Origin: Prevotella sp.
Lineage (GTDB): Bacteria > Bacteroidota > Bacteroidia > Bacteroidales > Bacteroidaceae
Reading direction: 5' to 3'
DNA length: 9,716 nucleotides
Assembly (NCBI GenBank): GCA_022732315.1
Contig: JAIJUV010000087.1
Coordinates: forward strand, 1-9,716
The notes under the pieces were generated by a model. That model saw only the letters and a program-made list of their open reading frames with translations, made no database searches and was not told the DNA's origin. The position numbers and the translations under genes were made by a program. Shown here one piece after another: positions 8,133 through 9,716 of the stretch; the first letter of the stretch is position 1; each line of letters starts with the position of its first letter.

Positions 8133-9716
8133 TTATTGCACTTCCAGATAATCGAACGAAACGTTCGGAAGACCGGAGAGGATTATCTGATAGGTACCGG
8201 CATTGATCTGAGAATCAGTAGTGGTACCGATGGTCTTAAACTTATTCGGCGTTTCAGGGAAGGTCATGGCTCTATCCAGCAGGACAATGCCCTTGCTGTC
8301 CACAATCTTCAACCTGCCTACCTGTTGCTCACCGGTTGTGTTCTTATAGCGGAAACGCAACATGTATTCGCGGGCTACACCAGGATTGATGGTCCAGGTT
8401 GAGGACTTGCTCTTATAGCGCACAGCCGGGAACACTTCGTTGTCCTGAGGCAACAGCTCCTTCGGATATTTCTCTACCACATCCTTATCCAGGTCAGCCC
8501 AGTAAGTCTTGCTCATTCCGCTCTCAGGCTTGCTGCCCTTGAAGGCGGTATTCCACTTCTCAGCATCTCCTATCTCTCCCTTGGCAGCAATGGCGATGGC
8601 AGAGATGATAGCCTCTCCCACCTTAACTTCCGGGAAAGAAATGGTCAGCAGACCGCCCTTTACCTTGACATCTACCACCTTCTTGCAGGCTCCCGCAAAG
8701 CCAGCCTCAGCCCAAAGGTCGAGGTCATCTACTACCACGGAATCGTTGATAGCTACATCAAAGATGCGCTCGCCTTCACAATCGATACCGGTGCCCTCAT
8801 GCTTGCTCAGCCAAGGCTCGGCAAAATAGAGTTCTACGCGATATTCTCCATCCGGAACAGCAAACTGATAATTCAGCGCATGACGGCCCCAACGGAAATA
8901 CTGGAAGAGCTTTGCATCAGGAGCCGCAGCATGATGAGAGGCTTCAGATGATGATTTCAAGCCATGAATGCGGGAGGTGATATGTCCCTGACTCGCCGTA
9001 AACGGATTCATGCCGAAACGCTCTGCCCAGGAATGAGAATAGACGCTGTCGTCTTGCTCCCATTCGCTGCCATAACTGTCTGTAACGGCATCACCGCCAC
9101 AGTTCACTCTATACAGATAGGTATAACCCTCGGCTGGTTTCAGAAGATCTCTGTTGCGGTCGGCAGCTGTAGGCGTAAGCATATCTGGCTGCACCTTAGT
9201 ATAATGATTGCGATACCAGTAGAAGCCTTCAGTAGGCTGTTCCCAAGGCGTGAGAAGTCCCTTGTAATTGAACGGTCCCACCTTGTCGATGCGGCGGTAA
9301 GCCTCATCCGGCTGTACTCTGCCCGGGTTCTCATGCGATACGAAGAGCCACTGGAAATGGCCGCAGACGCTGTCCCTGGCACTCTCTGCCAGCATCGCCT
9401 TCTTGCTCAGAAGAGATACAAAGGCTTCTTCGGTATAGGCTTTTGACAGAGCCTTTGCATCACCGGCATGCAGTTTCTCTGCATCGGAACTGCGGAAACC
9501 GAGCGTGCGCCAGGCACCATATTCACCATTCAGCAACTGGTTAGGCTGCTTCAATTCCTGATCATATTTATCGGCTGTTCCGCCGTAGGTTCCGCTCCAG
9601 TTCTGAATCACATTCCAGTCGCTTCCCTCTCCTCCATTACAGGTCGTAATAGCACGCATGGTCTGAGCGGTAGGGTCCATCTCCCGGATGATGGCAGCAC
9701 ATTCCTCGGTGAAATC
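8133..9716 (-). CDS. Glycoside hydrolase family 2 enzyme with malectin domain (N-terminus cut off by window edge)
   Basis: The last 527 residues are present; the frame is open to the window edge, so the ATG at 9680 is internal. Fragment residues 1 to about 175 match the end of a GH2 TIM barrel: LLNGEYGAWR holds the probable nucleophile at fragment residue 65, and GHFQWLFVSHENPGR and GLLTPWEQPTEGFYWYRNHY follow the GH2 pattern. A malectin-type carbohydrate-binding domain covers about 200-375 (YRVNCGGD, YRVELYFAEP, ERIFDVAIND). A last beta-sandwich lies at about 440-527 (YMLRFRYKN to VSFDYLEVQ), similar in style to CBM6/35-like modules. It probably hydrolyses a polysaccharide or oligosaccharide, with the extra domains holding the substrate. 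The acid/base residue and export signal lie outside the window, so substrate and localisation cannot be read. A strong terminator follows at once. Confidence 0.85.
   Translation of the reverse strand, partial: DFTEECAAIIREMDPTAQTMRAITTCNGGEGSDWNVIQNWSGTYGGTADKYDQELKQPNQLLNGEYGAWRTLGFRSSDAEKLHAGDAKALSKAYTEEAFVSLLSKKAMLAESARDSVCGHFQWLFVSHENPGRVQPDEAYRRIDKVGPFNYKGLLTPWEQPTEGFYWYRNHYTKVQPDMLTPTAADRNRDLLKPAEGYTYLYRVNCGGDAVTDSYGSEWEQDDSVYSHSWAERFGMNPFTASQGHITSRIHGLKSSSEASHHAAAPDAKLFQYFRWGRHALNYQFAVPDGEYRVELYFAEPWLSKHEGTGIDCEGERIFDVAINDSVVVDDLDLWAEAGFAGACKKVVDVKVKGGLLTISFPEVKVGEAIISAIAIAAKGEIGDAEKWNTAFKGSKPESGMSKTYWADLDKDVVEKYPKELLPQDNEVFPAVRYKSKSSTWTINPGVAREYMLRFRYKNTTGEQQVGRLKIVDSKGIVLLDRAMTFPETPNKFKTIGTTTDSQINAGTYQIILSGLPNVSFDYLEVQ

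Noticed and set aside
9140..9382. An 80-codon minus-strand open frame
   Set aside because: It is an out-of-frame shadow of the malectin GH2 gene.

Overview
The window looks like a chromosomal segment of a gut-type Bacteroidota, most probably Prevotella/Segatella. The reasons are three co-oriented family 2 glycoside hydrolases (GH2), a consensus Bacteroidota promoter (TTTG, 20 bp, TATCTTTG) in front of one gene, starts without Shine-Dalgarno sequences, and CTGCG-rich hairpins after genes. The genus is inferred from style, not proven. All four genes read on the minus strand, so transcription runs from right to left.

Layout in transcription order. (1) 9716-8133 is the C-terminal part of a GH2 enzyme with a malectin domain and a final beta-sandwich. 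It ends at a 70-bp stem-loop with a U-tract, a strong intrinsic terminator. (2) 8047-7346 is a gene-free fold-back structure. Two colinear arms of about 158 bp carry twelve copies of AAGT(A/C)TCAT in mirror-image order. Between them lie seven short palindromes at 22-bp spacing and a degenerate 32-33-bp tandem repeat. (3) 7218-3943 is a complete secreted LacZ-like beta-galactosidase with its own two-box promoter and a hairpin after its stop. (4) 3848-2533 is a self-contained unit: a direct repeat, an operator-like dyad over a consensus promoter, an AAA-type ATPase gene, and a second copy of the direct repeat starting just after its stop. (5) 2433-1 is a second, divergent GH2 enzyme that leaves the window before its stop. 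Its upstream region carries the same two-box element as gene 3.

The three hydrolases look like part of a carbohydrate-degradation locus, although no SusC/SusD, transporter or regulator is visible. The shared element (AGTTACAAAA, 13 bp, GTCTTTATTG) suggests that the two secreted GH2 genes are switched on together. The ATPase appears to be an insertion between them with its own control.

The two parts most worth pursuing are the 702-bp fold-back element and the ATPase cassette with its flanking repeats.
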